Shown piece after piece: positions 45,445-58,600 of a stretch of 64,000 bases of DNA; position 1 is the first letter of the stretch, and each line of letters begins with the position of its first letter. The translations under genes were made by a program, and so were the position numbers. The DNA is from Heterotrichella gracilis. Its lineage: Eukaryota > Sar > Xanthophyceae > Tribonematales > Xanthonemataceae. The DNA is taken from the NCBI GenBank assembly GCA_032358255.1, contig JAULBX010026607.1, positions 62,001-126,000 of the forward strand, in the 5' to 3' direction. The notes beneath the pieces are model-generated. The model was not told the DNA's origin. It saw nothing but the letters and a program-made list of their open reading frames with translations, and made no database searches.

Positions 45445-48291
45445 GTTTGCACGCAGCCGCACTGTATGTGTACCATGAGACCGATGCTGGTGTGGGAACT
45501 GTGTGCACGCCTTGACACCGGCACCGTGCCGAGCAGATACATACATGGAACTATCTAATGATTGACTATACAATGGGGGTGTGCGCAATTGCTATGCCGC
45601 TGCTTTCTTGGCCCTAGGCGTTATTTTTTATTTTTCCTTCCATATGTACATTACTCAGACTGCCAGTCGAACGTCCTGCCCGGAATATTGCCAACTTTCA
45701 CACTTACAAGTTTTTATCGTGGCCCACCTTTGATGCCATATGCATATTGACCATAGTTGTATGGTCAATAATTGATGCCATGGCAGTAGTCAATTGATCG
45801 TTATAGCATCACATCATATGTAATTGTAGTAGACTCTGAGCTGCTCACTGACAGGCTGATGATCTCATTCCAGGGAGACCAATATCCAATCTGTTTGTAG
45901 ACACAGTCTGACTCAAAGAGTCAAGTAGATTGGGCCATCACTGCAACGCGCCCCGGGGCCGGGTATTTTGCACATGTTGCACTGAAGCCTAGGCCACAAC
46001 CAAGTCTCGTACAGTTACAACTAGACTGGAAAACCCGCTGGACACCAGCGGGTGGGTGACTGGGGGTGGGGAAGGAAAGGTGGTAGCAAGGTGCTAAGGG
46101 TAGGGTGGGTGGGTAGGTGGGATGCATGGTGGATGTGCATGCATTGCAGGTGCATGCCTATACCCGGCCGTACTTGCTGCAGAACCTGCTCTCACCTGCT
46201 GCAAAACCCTCTGAAAACGATACATAACACCCTACAGTTTACCCGCTGGCAACGGCCCCACACCCATGTTGCATCCTACTGTGGGGTGACCCATCATTCC
46301 CTCCACTGCACCCTCCATTGCACACCCACAACCCGCCCGCAAACCCTGCTTGTACTCGTGTGCATACCCTGCTTGGTAACCCTCTAAAGGCCCGTGTAGT
46401 GGTGAGTAACTCGCTGCTGGTGCAACCCTAAACCCTACAGCAACCCTAAAACATGTGCATCTATGCCAGCCTGTTCACCCTATGCAGTGCAGCAGCTGCA
46501 CATGCCCGTTCTCACTTACTGCACTGCCTCAGAAACCTGCTGCGTGTCCCGATCAAAAAGAGCCCTACTATCCAGTTGCAATAGAACTGGAAAGGCAAAC
46601 CCATGGTGGGTATGCATGCATGCCCAGAAACATGCCCACACCCGCCCGTACCCGCTGCCATACCCGCTCGCGCACTGAATAGCCCACAACACAGCCCGTG
46701 GAACACACTGACTGCACCCCTTGCCCGTTAACCCGCCCACTCATCTCTTGCACTCGTAGCCAGGAAAGTCAACCATGGTCAGATGGGGGTACCCGATTCA
46801 CCATAACAGCACACCCACGTCCACTTTCACACCCAGCAACGACTGAATCAAACAAAACACTGCCTACCTTGTCCGCCGGCCCGCTCCAAAGCCGCTGTGC
46901 ACCAGGTGTATATGCATACCAGCCGTTACCCTATAACCGCCCGTGCATCGACCAACGAACACATACCTCGCTTTCCGTCCGCCCGCTCGCAGCCTCCGCA
47001 CCACAAACAGCCCGTGAAAGCAAGCCGTAATTTTATCTACAAACGCCCGCTGCTATTTCCCGCTGCAACCCGTGCTGTCCGTGTTTGTAACCGCCAGTGC
47101 CCGAGCACCCGCCGTGCATCCCCCAAAAACCGCCCATCCACGCCAAGGATGCGTACCCATTCAACGACCCGCGCTTCCCAAACACTCCCAACACATAAAA
47201 CACACTCACCCCTGCCCGTTTCCCACCCGAAACTGCACACAAACGCCCTTCCAACGTGCTTTTGACCGCCAGGATTCGAACTTTTGCACCCACCGCACTG
47301 ACGTGGCCGCCTGACAAAAAAGCAAAAAAAAGGGCAAACTACCACGCTGGGTAAATTTTCTTTTTGACGGCGACACACTGACGGACGGACGGACAATGTT
47401 TTATTCAGGAAAGTAGGATAACCCCAGAAAGGGTGCAATGCAAAATACGTCATAACCACAGTACTACCAGGCTGGATCATGATGCATGCATACCACAACA
47501 ATCAACACCTGGGGGGGCCTTGGCGCAAATCCTGCCATATGCATGACGGCATTCCCCTAAAAAACACAAAGCAAAACACATTTACGACGGCAAAGTCCAT
47601 AATACACCTGCGGCAGCTAGTGCAATCACAAACCGCACTCAGAACAGAGAGCCCCACTGGGATAGAGTATAGAAGGTACAGGTTACCGCCTACAAATACA
47701 ATACACATCCACACCGATAACGCTGAGACCAGCCAAATCTTGGGAAACAGCAACAGCATTTGAGGTGAAATTGCCGCAGCATGCTGCATGCAAAAACAAA
47801 GTGCATCTGTGCAGCAACACATATACACATGCCAAAACTTTGGTGGCCCATTCTGCTCCCACTGCCAACCAGCCCTGCTTGTGCAAGCTTTAAAATACTA
47901 AACGACCAAGCAATCAGTTGACGCTGACGTGCACGCAGCACATGTCCGGTTACCTCCCAAGGCCTTGTACTGCATCTAATGTCAGCCTACCTCGAGGTGT
48001 GCTTTTCGAACCGTTTCTTCTCCTGATAGTACACCACCTCCCTTGCAACCCACAGACTGCTCCCACCCTGCTGTGCTGATGGTGGTGTCGCACGTCCAGT
48101 GCACGCACCTCACCAGCACCCGATACTTGCCCATTTGCCAGTACTGCCTCCCAGTTCCAAGGTCCCTCAATCATACACACATAGCAGCAATTCTTCTCAT
48201 TCCCAGCCAGGAGTGGACACCCCGCTGGCCTTTCAACGCGTCATTGTGCCCCGCGCACAGTTCCACAGCACACCACCCGCTGCTTTCCCCC
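45445..48291. other. Long convergent spacer with C-rich, G-poor stretch
   Basis: About 2.8 kb between SUMT and the tail-anchored gene, with no supported gene. From about 46170 to 47330 the plus strand is rich in C and A and poor in G, with scattered CCCGCNCGTACC-like words and some CCCTAAA near 46430. The longest open frames here have no recognisable protein character. A plus-strand TGTAA near 45819 may end SUMT. Confidence 0.55.
45730..45781. repeat. Perfect hairpin flanked by 10-bp direct repeats
   Basis: ATTGACCATA (45746-45755) and TATGGTCAAT (45760-45769) pair perfectly around a GTTG loop. TTGATGCCAT occurs on both sides (45730-45739 and 45772-45781). The arrangement lies about 300 bp after the SUMT stop. 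Confidence 0.65.
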
Positions 48292-50431
48292 TCACGCCCG
48301 TGCAAAGCGCACGCGCCCCGCCCGCTTGAACAGCAGCACCGCTATCACCGCCACCGCCATGCTGAAGATGGTGCCAGCCCACCATTCCTCCTCAGTGATG
48401 GGATCAGGCGGGGGGGCGGCGGCGTCCTGCCGGCCGGTCACACGGCGGCTGCACAAGGGAGAGGCGTTAAGAAAACGGCACTGGTCGCGAATGTACCACC
48501 TACAGCTGCGAACATGGATGCCAGCACTTCGAATGTGTTATTTTTCTCTTCACACAATTTCAATGGCATGATTTGGTTATAAAAAAATTGGCAGCCAGTG
48601 CACTGGCATAGACTACGGCAGGTGTGGTGTGGTGTGCTGCCCCGTACATGTTGTGCTGCAGATTGGCGCCCAGCTTGACGAAGAAGGAGCCAACCTTGCT
48701 GCCAGCCTCCTTGATCCCCTCACCAGCAGCCTTCAGCCCCGCGCCCACCATGTCGGTGAACTTATCCAGGGGCGACATGTCCTCCTGCAGGCAATGGCTG
48801 CATCCAGTCAGCCAGGTCACGGGGTGGCGCACAGCCCCACCACATGCAGCAGTACAGAGCCTTGCGAGCTGAGAATTAGCCACCAGGCAGGCATGTCTGC
48901 CCTTTGCATGCCCACGGCAGCCTGCGTAGCTATGCAGTGACTAGTCACCTTAAGCTGTGCTAAATTGGTCAAGGGTAGGTTTACCAGGCCGCAGTGCGGG
49001 TGAGCGCACCTGCACGGTTGTCTCCACTTCGGCATAGGCAGGGTGTGTGGCGACGACTTCGGGCTCAGGCTGCAGATACAGGGCACATTGTCAGTGAACC
49101 AGTAGTGCAGTGCAGGTGGATAGGCCACATCAATTCACCCTTCCCAAGGCAACATGCCAGCACAGAACTGTCCAAACAGGCAGTCTAAATACCGATACGC
49201 AACCCTGCCTGTGAACCCTGCCACCATGGTGCTGCATTGTCAGTCAATGGGAACAGGGCTGCCAGTGCAGTGGAGGCCACAGGCGCCAGCCAGCCCTGCC
49301 CCAGGGAGGGTGCCCCGCGGGTTGTGCAGCGTACCAGTCCGATCCTGGTGAGCGCCATGAAGTCTGGGTCCTTGCGCAGGCTGCTGAGGACAGCGCTCTG
49401 GACCTCGGGGTTGGACAGCTGCAACAGCAACATGTCGGATCAACGCGTGCTTACAAAGGCACATGCGAGGCAACGGCGTGAGTGGTGCCCATTGCGGTGC
49501 CAACTGGGTACCCATACCCACCAACCACACACAAGATAATCGATACTGCAGCTCACAACAAGCAGATGCAGATGCCCCCTTGTGGTGACCACGGCATGAA
49601 GTATGCAACACTGGAGTTGAAGTGGTACGTGTGACCGCCATCCAGCGTACCAGTTTAGTGAGCACTGCCCCCATCTGGTGCCTGACCGCCACCACCCCCT
49701 CCGACGCCCTGTCCGCCGCCTCCATGAAGGAGTTTGCCTCCTCACCGCTGCTGTCCTCCCCGTCAGACACAACCTCCTGGATCAGGGTGCGCTCAACCAG
49801 CCTGCGGGGGAGGGCCACCATCAACACAGGCACAGCAAAGGCTGGTAAACATGAGACCATTTTGCAACATTTTGGCCGCCGTACTAGGCCTGTCGCAACT
49901 ACAAAAAAGACTGCAGTGGTTCAGAGGTCTAAACAAGTCATGTTCAGCACTCACTGCTGGCTGGTGCTGCTGGCGCTGCTGCTGGCGCTGCCTCCTCCCA
50001 GCACAAAGTTGACCGCCTCCACCACCTCCTCGGCATCAAACACCACCCGATCCCCAGTCAGGCTGGGCAGCAGCCAGTCGTCGGTGTCCAGCTGCGGGAC
50101 AAGGTGCAGGGATGAGGGCGGGGGTCAGTGACAACTTGACAGCACGGGGGTCCATTGTGCAACAGCAGCTGACAAGGGCAACACCTGGGCACTTGCACGC
50201 ACGCAATTAGAGCCACCGTAGCAGCTGGGTGAACCTAACAACCCAGGTCATTATTGTATCCCAGGTGCAGGACTTGTGTGAGCTGCCCACTGTTCAAATT
50301 ACCTTGGGGTGTTGCCTGTTTTCGGACGCGGGTGCCACCTGGGGTGCCCGGCAGTGTGCTGTAGCCGGCGCAGACGCGGCAGCAGCAGCTCCCACCGCCC
50401 CCGGCATACGCGTGATGACTTTGCGCAGCAT
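48292..50431 (-). CDS. Unrecognised protein with basic N-terminal presequence and C-terminal membrane anchor
   Basis: Seven exons on the minus strand (50431-50303, 50091-49955, 49801-49651, 49418-49335, 49069-49010, 48784-48648, 48448-48292) join in phase to 284 residues. The ATG lies in GCCACCATGC, a strong context. The N-terminus MLRKVITRMPGAVGAAAAAS looks like a mitochondrial or plastid presequence. The middle is acidic and helical (EEVVEAVNFVLGGG, LVERTLIQEVVSDGE, LSNPEVQSAVLSSLRKDPDF). An amphipathic segment with repeated Gly (DMVGAGLKAAGEGIKEAGSK) follows. The C-terminus has one hydrophobic helix (WWAGTIFSMAVAVIAVLLF) and a short basic tail, as in a single-span or tail-anchored protein. 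I do not recognise the family. Confidence 0.75.
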
Positions 50432-51806
50432 GGTGGCAACCTTGGGGGTGCGCCTGCTGGGTGGCAGGCCAAGTGGAGGTGTCAGGTTCCCAGCAGCAAG
50501 CGTGAGGTGGGGTGGTTGCCAACCGTGCACTGAACAGCGAGAAGTCCGTAGCAACAGTTGTGGCATAGCATATGCCCTAGCACTGACCCATGAGGAGCCT
50601 TATTGCTGGCTCTATGGCAGACTAGGTGGCTGGACCAGTATCTGCCCAGCAGATGGCCCAACCCAGTCTCTACAGATACAGGGAAGAGGACCCAAGTGAC
50701 CCGTTTTACGAGATAATATGGAGTGTCTCAAGTTGACTCTCAACGCTTTTTCCAACTGTACAGGCAGATCGATCTATAGAAAATATGGCATCGGCGTGCA
50801 CAGCATGCCGGTAATTTCGAACAGGGAACAGCGAAAACCCTAGCGACAGGCCGTCCAAAGCCTGGAAAGCCGAAATTAAGGCCCCTCCTCTCTATCAAAG
50901 GAGACAGCGCAGAACGCGCAATAAGCACCCGTTGAATCAGTGGCTACAAGGAAAAACTACCCCGATTCAAGGTCTGGATTCAGGGTAACGCAACATCCGT
51001 GGGTGCACGGTTCGTTTGCGCCCGCACGCAAACACAAGCTAGCAAGAAACGGAAGCTCGTATCGGAAACTACGCCCACAACGCTGACATTTTGCGTTGTT
51101 CCGCGTTACTTCAAAAGGTGGAACCTTGACATACCTCAGATGCTCGGAACAAGGCGACGCTGGCTGCACCTGGAGACCCGTGTACGCCAAACAGCAGTCT
51201 ACGCCCACAACAAGCACCGCAAAATGGATCGCTGTATCGCAGTCGGTTATTCGTGGGTTTGTTTAGGACAAAGTGGGGGGTTGAACTGTCGGACAAGTCC
51301 CGGAACGGCGGAAAACGGACCGCCGGTCACACCGCCTTCACCATCTTGAGCCATTTTCTCAAAAGCATCGCCGATGCCATCGGCCTTATACATTGTTATC
51401 ACTGTGATAGACGCCTTCCAGTCTGCACTCTCTTGGTTCTTCCAACCATCGCTAATATCTGGTAGGCTGCCTACCCGTTGCGCATATGCATGCATATACA
51501 CCGGACAACTGTCTATACGCCTAGAACTGTAGCACCACGCAGCAGCAGCCACACAGCTCGGGCAGCCTGTCCTACGCACTGCCCGTGAAATAACTGGACG
51601 TTTACAGTCGTGCACCAGTCGCTCCAGGCAGTGGTGGGCTGACAACCGTGGCCCCAGTCCCCCGCGCCAAACACAGTTTGGGAGACCAGCTGGGTAGGGT
51701 GACCATGTAGCTGCAGGACACCCACGGGTTGGTAGATTTTCAGATCAGACACGACAGCTGTCTGGAACCTCGAACCTGCAGCCAGCTACCACGGCTTGAT
51801 GGTGAC
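50432..51806. promoter_or_regulatory. Divergent region, membrane-anchored protein / UVRAG-like
   Basis: About 1.4 kb between outward-facing start codons with no supported gene. A minus-strand open frame at 50740-50928 starts MLIARSALSPL but connects to no exon. Confidence 0.4.
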
Positions 51807-54800
51807 ATGCCACCTCGCAAAGCAGACCAGGAGCGAGCCAGCAACCGTGACTTAGCTTCGGAAGCAAGCACCAGCGGCCGCACAGCAGATACACTGCTGG
51901 TGCGTGCAGGATATGGCTGTACACAGGGCGCACATTGCTCTCGCTTGCTGCCGTCGTCTGAGAGCAACCCACCAATGGAGTATTAGGATTTGCCTAGCTT
52001 CCTCATGGGCTTTAAAGGGCTTCGTGTTGTTCCCTTGCTGCATCCACGCAGTGCATGTGCATTAGATTGCACGCTTTGCATTGCGGTTAGCAGCATGCCA
52101 TGCACAGGCTCTACCTGCCAGCATGCCCTGGAGAGGCGGCAAGCCATCCCCACCCTTTACAGGTCCCGCTTCATGCGTACCGAGTGCGCCTCCATGACCT
52201 CTGGCATGCGCGGCAGCAGGCACAGGAGGTAGTTGCGCGGCAGCAACATATTGTGGACAGCCTGAACCAGGTCAGCCCCACACGCCACTTGCACCCCACC
52301 CACACACGCCACTGCCTGAACGCCAATGCCCTTGGCGGAGGCAATGCGTTGCATGGGTAATATGGTCATGCATCTGCTGAAACACCCAGGATGGTGTCCC
52401 CACAGGCTGTGGAGGTGCGGCGTCAGTGCAACAGCCAGCGAGAGGCGGTGGAGGGGGTGCGGGAGCAGGCACGCCTGGCGCGCAACCAATCGGAGCACCT
52501 GCAACGAAAAATAACCGAGACGCGGCGGCGTACGGCCCTGGCACAGACCATACTTTTCAACCAGCTGACAGTGCTGCAGCAAGCTGCGCACGCTCTGCAG
52601 GTGTGGGTCGACATAGCACTGACTGGCATGTGGTGGCATGTGGCGGCATGGCATGACACCGCGTGCTGTTCGTTGCCAGCCGCTCCCCATGGTTTGTCTA
52701 TAGTTACCAGCGTTGTTCCATTGCCAGTCATATCAATGCCAGCAGCACCCACACCGGCACAGATATGCACCACCTTTCCAAGGGAACCATGCCGCAACGC
52801 TGGCAAGGCGAACCTTTATTTAGTGGAGGGAGCCAACCAGATCAGAGCGATCTAGTGTCATTTGCTGCGCATGATCCTGCTGATGCCACCTGCAGGGGGC
52901 CGATGGCAGGTTGCATGAAGCTGATCGGCTCCTGCAAGGTCCGGCGGGCGCGGGGCGGGCAGCGGAGTTGCATGCCCTGCTGGTGGGGCGCCGCTGTCGC
53001 CTAGTTGCGGGCCTGGCACACATCTACGCACTGGGGCCACAGACAGGTGGGTGGGTGAGGGGTAGGTGTATGCTTGCCGCACATCTGCATGCTGGGATTG
53101 CAGGAGAGTGGGCTGACTGGAGGGCCGCCGCCGTAACAATTGTAATTTTGGAGCTGAGTTTTCAGAGCTCCAAAAAAGTATGTGGATGTGCATGCATCCA
53201 CAGAGCCATGGAGCCATGACAGCTGTGTTCCAGCAGTGGAATGCATCAGGGTGCTTCATTACTGCATGCCTTCATGACAGTGGCATTCACGGCACAGATA
53301 ATGTGCCTCTCCATCCAAAGAAAACGGAGTAATTAGTGTATGCGGTGTTGCCCTGCAGCCCCCATGCTGGAGGCGCCTAGGGGAGGGTTCCTGGAGGACC
53401 GCATGGACCAGCAGTGGTGGGCCACAGGGTCGGAGGCAGGCGACTCGGACGACATCCTCCTGGCATCCGCTGACGCATCCCCCATGGGCAGCACCAGGAC
53501 CAATGGCAGCGCGACCAGTGACATGCTCAACTCACGCATCAAGTAGGGCGCACATGCATGATTTGCAGCCCTGCATGGTTTGGTGCTCTGCGCTAGGCAT
53601 GGTGGAAAGCTGCCCAACATGCGTTAGCTGATCATGGAACATGGTGCGCACACTGAGCTCCATTTGCCTACTACGTAGTAATGTTATGTCCGTCCACGCC
53701 CACAAGGCAGGGTGAATTTGCCCTGCGTGGCCAACTGATATCACCATTGCGCCCAACAAACCCTACTATATCACCTCCCCTGACACCCTCCTCACCCTCT
53801 CCCATTTCCCCCCTGCCAGGGAGGTGGCCCTCCTAGCCATCTGCGGCCTGGTGCTGGACCCTAATGTAGGGCGGAGGGGCATCGACGGCAGCATGGGGTG
53901 GGCGGGCCAGGACCGCGAGGAGGCGCTGCGCGTGGGCGCCGCCCTTGGCTACCTGAGCCATATGGTGGAGCGGGTGGCGGACTACTGCGCGGTGCCTCTG
54001 CGCTACCCGCTGGTTCTGGGCAACACTCGGTCAAGGGTTGCAGAGGCGCCCAGGGCAATCTCGGTCTGCGGGTGAGGATGCAGGGGGGGGGGTGGGGTAC
54101 TGTACGTGAAAGGAGTGCAGTGGAATACGTCCGCAGTTTGGTACTAATATGCACAGCCGTACCTTGCTCGCCATGCATGCATATGTCTTATGTACATAAG
54201 TTATATTGCTTTGGCATTCGCGGCATGTACACATATGCTCGCCAATTTTGCCATTCATGCCACAACCCCTCACCTCCCACCCGCATCGCAGCCAAGAGGT
54301 GTGCGGCCCTGCCCACCGCCACGCCTCCCCCCAGCAGCCCAAGACCGCGTTCATCGACACCGGCGTTGAGGCGCTGCCTGACCCCGCCACCTTTCCGCTG
54401 TACTACGAGGGGACTGAGGGGACCAAGTTTGCATATGCAATCTTCCTGCTCAACAAGGTGAGGGGGGCAAACAAACAGATTATAAACGACAAGCCATTAT
54501 GGGGCTGCAGGGGGTGCGCACTGTGGTGTGTGACACAAGCACTGTGGATCGTGCTTGATTTGTCAGTGCACCTCCACGCTGCAATGGTCGTCGTGTTGCA
54601 CCAGGGCAATGCCACATGGGCTGAGCCATTGTTCTATACACATGTGTCCTGATGGGCAGTGCTTGTGCCGCAGGACGTTGAGCAGCTGCTGTGTGCACAT
54701 GGCCTCACCAGTGCGGGCCCCGGCCAGCTGCTGCCCAACCTGTACAAGCTGGTGTGTGCCGCCACGTCAGCACTTCCAGTCGCGCCGCGGGCCCTGCCCC

Positions 54801-54823
54801 GCCGCACCAACCAGCGGAGCTGA
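51807..54823 (+). CDS. UVRAG/VPS38-like subunit of the VPS34 PI3-kinase complex II
   Basis: UVRAG/VPS38 joins VPS34, VPS15 and Beclin-1/ATG6 in the endosomal PI3-kinase complex. Eight exons (51807-51899, 52163-52270, 52406-52600, 52896-53046, 53359-53542, 53820-54071, 54292-54457, 54674-54823) join in phase to 432 residues. Residues about 35-135 form a coiled coil (DLWHARQQAQEVVARQQHIV, QSEHLQRKITETRRRTALAQ). The C-terminal BARA2-like half has VALLAICGLVLDP, ALGYLSHMVERVADYCAVPL, RYPLVLGNTRS, FPLYYEGTEGTKFAYAIFLL and NKDVEQLLCAHGL, the usual UVRAG order. There is no N-terminal C2 domain, and a Ser/Asp-rich linker precedes the C-terminal half. ATG14 is the alternative, but the N-terminal cysteine repeats of ATG14 are absent. 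Confidence 0.88.
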
Positions 54824-55675
54824 TAGCAGGCTATGGCAGCATTTTGGACGTCTGTTGCGGCGTGGATGTCCCTTTTTATTCTTTTTGCTAGTGAACAAGT
54901 AGTGGTGGTAGCACTCAGCAACACTCGTATTTCCAGCGTAACAAATCTCCAGTAAAAAACTTTTAGTATGCATACTGCAATATTGGGTTTAAATGCCTTG
55001 GAGTGCTTGAAGCGGTCCGTCCAGACTGTTCTAGGCGCAGCCACGGACTGTGCGGACGGACTGGGTTGAGCACTGCAGGGCATTTAAACCCCAAAATTGT
55101 AGTATGGATGCTAGAGTTTTCCTCTAAGGTTATAAAGGTCCATACCAGTGCAACATGTCAGTGACCCAATTTTCAACTGTGACACAATCTGGCTGTGGCC
55201 CTGCCGCAGTGGAATTCTGTAGTGTGCGAGGCCAGATGCAATTTGGCTTGGTAAGTACATGGGACCCTGTTGACAACTCCCTTGCTATTGCATAACGCAT
55301 TGTGTGCCTCGGTGGGGGGCAGGGTGTTGATAGGCAGACTTCAGGGGGGCATAGCAGAGGGCATACTAGTACCCAGAACCCTAAACCCTAACATGGACCA
55401 AGGGGAGATTTGGAGTATGTGAAATCGGGAAGGTTGGCAACAGTACTGGCGACCGGACTTTGTGCCGCCGTCTGCCCTTACAACAAACCGAGGCAGGACA
55501 ACCGCGTAGTCACTTTGCAAGCAACAACACACACATACAGACGCAAAGAGCTGTAGTGTTTGAGTATGTGAGGCACGCCCGTTACCTGCTGGCGACTCAC
55601 TGAGCTGCGGCTGGTAGGAACATAGCGTTAGGGCAGCCTTGAAGGTGCAGCTTTTCAGCTGCGGTAGTCCCCAAG
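54824..55675. other. Spacer UVRAG-like to NOG1 with a large inverted repeat
   Basis: About 850 bp, no gene. It holds a roughly 140-bp inverted repeat (54971-55108) and a short CCCTAAACCCTA telomere-like run near 55378. Confidence 0.6.
54971..55108. repeat. Large imperfect inverted repeat (hairpin or MITE-like element)
   Basis: The left arm begins near CATACTGCAATATTGGG and passes TTTAAATGCC, GAGTGCTTGA and GGTCCGTCC. The right arm contains the reverse complement of these words in mirrored order: GGACGGACT, TTGAGCACT, GGGCATTTAAA, then AGTATG. The arms are about 60 bp and the loop about 10 bp. No coding capacity. Confidence 0.85.
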
Positions 55676-58600
55676 ATGCCTCTGTACAACTTCAAGCAAA
55701 TACAGGTGGTCCCAACCTCCAAGGACTTCATAGATATCGTGCTCTCCAAGACACAGCGTCAGACCCCCACCGTGGTGCACAATGGGTGGAACATACAGCG
55801 TATCCGGGCGTTCTACATGCGCAAGTGCAAGTACACGCAGCAGAGCTGGCACGACAAGATAACAAAAGTGCTGGACGACTTCCCGCGCGTGGACGACATC
55901 CACCCCTTCTATGGCGACCTGCTCAACGTGCTGTACGACAAGGATCACTACAAGCTGGCGCTGGGGCAGCTCAACATGGCGCGCAACCTCATAGACCGAG
56001 TCTCGCAAGGTACGCCCTCGCCCTTGCCGTGCAAAGAACACAGGGAGACGTACGTTAAGGGTGTTACCGTTTGGGGCACCCACACTGGGCGTGGGAGTCT
56101 GCAAAATCGCGCAACTTACACCGTTTTTTGCTCAGTGCTCCGGTGCCCGCCTGCCAAGTGCAGTTGCCATGGCTGCGGCCTCAACCCAGCCCTCGTCACG
56201 TTGTGGAACGTGCAAGTATCGCGTGATAGTTGTTGCTAGCGCCTATTGGCACTTGCAGAACCTGTTTGCGTCCGTGCATGCATATGAAAAGAGCCGGAAA
56301 TGTGAATCATCCCGTTACTGCCAAGCAGTACTCGGCTGCACTCCTGACACCATGGCAAGGTGTTCTGTCTATTGTTGTGCAGCCGTCAGCAGTGAGCTCT
56401 TTGTAAACTGCGTGTCAGTGTGTGAAATCTTTTTTAGGGTCCTTTTTATGCTTGAAAGGAACTGCCCTCCACTTGTTGGGGTGGTTGCGCCGTATTGCAG
56501 CCGCTGTTCTTGTTCCTGTGTGACCCCCCTGTGACCCCTGTGTGTGTGCCCTGCCTCCAGACTACGTGCGCCTGCTCAAGTATGGTGACTCCCTCTATCG
56601 GTGCAAGCAGCTCAAGCGCGCAGCACTGGTGCGCCCTCACCCCTGCACAACCCTGCCCCACTCGCACCTCACGCCTTGCACCCGACAGGCCACCACATGT
56701 GAAGCTTGCAGCGTTGTCACGCTGCCTCACCACTGCAAGCACTCTGCCCCACCCACACGTGCATGTGCAGCACCACCAAGGCAACACGCCAACCTAGTCA
56801 CACCCCGCCAGTTGCGCCAGCAGCCAACAGTGCTGCAACCCCCCTCGCTGACCTCCGACCCACCCCCGCAGGGCCGCATGTGCACCATCATGAAGCGCCA
56901 GGGCCCCTCCCTGCAGTACCTCGAGCAGGTGCGGCAGCACATGTCCCGCCTGCCCTCCATCGACCCCAACACCCGCACCCTGCTGGTGTGCGGCTACCCC
57001 AACGTCGGCAAGAGCAGCTTCATGAACACAGTCACGCGCGCCGACGTGGACGTGCAGCCCTACGCCTTTACCACAAAGTCGCTGTTTGTGGGCCACATGG
57101 ACTACAAGTACCTGCGCTGGCAGGTCATTGACACGCCGGGGATCCTGGACAGGCCGCTGGAGGAGCGGAATACCATCGAGATGCAGGTAGGGGGGCGCAG
57201 GCAGCAGCAGCATGTGTTGCAGTGGACGACATGGGCAGTGCGGTGGCACCCTGTGTGCATGGGAGTGCATGCCAAAGGCAGTGGCGGATGGGTTGATGGG
57301 GAGGGCATGCGCAGGGCGGTGGCATCGTGCTGCACCCAAGAGTGCCTGAAAATCAGGTGGCCAGGGTGGCACAACTATGACTATTGCTCATGGCTGGGGC
57401 GCATTGTTGCAAGCTACGGGACACCGCGCTTTCTTCTATCACTGGCCCATCCCAGCACGCCACTCCATGCCACCATCATATCACCTCACCCTTTTTTCCT
57501 CCCCATTGTAGTCCATCACCGCGCTGGCCCACCTGCGCGCCGCCGTGCTGTACCTGGTCGACCTGTCGGAGCAGTGCGGCTACACCATCAGCCAGCAGGC
57601 TGCGCTGTTCCACTCCATCAAGCCGCTGTTTGCCAACAAGCCGCTGCTGGTGGTGTGCAACAAGGTGGACGTGACGGCATTCGAGGCGCTGCCCGTGGCG
57701 GACCAGGCGACGCTCAAGGAGATGGCGCTGGAGGCAGCCAAAGTCAGCACGGGAGGTGGGTGTGGAGGGTCGAGGGTTTAGGGGCAGAGCGAGAAGGGGG
57801 ATTGTTGTATATCAGCATGGAGCATATGCTTGACCACTTGCCAAGCAGCCAGCCATGTCGTATTGGCTAGACCTGCAGCGGCAACGGCAGCGGCAGCAGG
57901 TGGTGGTTGTGGTATTCACTGTCAGGCACACGACCATTGCACGCACATCCTGACGTGTGCATCCCTCCGCCCCGTCCCCAGACATCAACGTGACTGATGA
58001 GGAGGCCCAGCTTCTGTTCATGAGCACCCTGAAGGAGGATGGTGTGATGGATGTGAAGCACACCGCCTGCGACAGGCTGCTGGCAACAAGGGTGGAGATG
58101 AAGCTCAAGGTGGGAGGGGAGGGGAGTGGTGGAGGTAGCGGCAGGGCTGTGTGGTGTTCATGTGCATTGGTAGGCCGGGCGCATAGCGCTGGTTCATGCG
58201 GTTAGTGATCTACACTGCGCAGAACGTTTTTTTAATACATCTTGCAGATTGATAAAATGCGCTCATTATGCGAGGCTCTACAAAACACTGCATAACGGCG
58301 TTTTAATCCATTGCATGCAGCCTTGGTATGGCTGGCGGCGCGCGTGCCCAGCAACGAAACCATGCCCATTACACATACCGTCGCTGGACTTGATCACCCA
58401 CGTGGCCCGCTCCTGGGAAAGGGGTATATGGCTGGCTTGCACAACCTGACCAGCAGGGCCCGAGCTATACAGCATTTGACCAGGGGTTGCATGGTTTCCC
58501 CAGGGCAAGAAGGTGAACGACGTGATGCACCGCATCCATGTGGCCCAGCCCAGCAAGGTGAACGGGGCGCGGCCGCCGGTCATCCCAGCTGGCGTGGCGC

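Noticed and set aside
47255-47300. tRNA-like T-arm text (GGATTCGAACTTT on plus) suggesting a minus-strand tRNA
   Set aside because: The bases beside the loop do not form a T-stem, and no matching acceptor or anticodon arm can be placed.
50740-50928. Minus-strand first exon with a targeting-like start for the membrane-anchored gene
   Set aside because: The ATG at 50431 has a better context and its own presequence, and no in-phase junction links the two.
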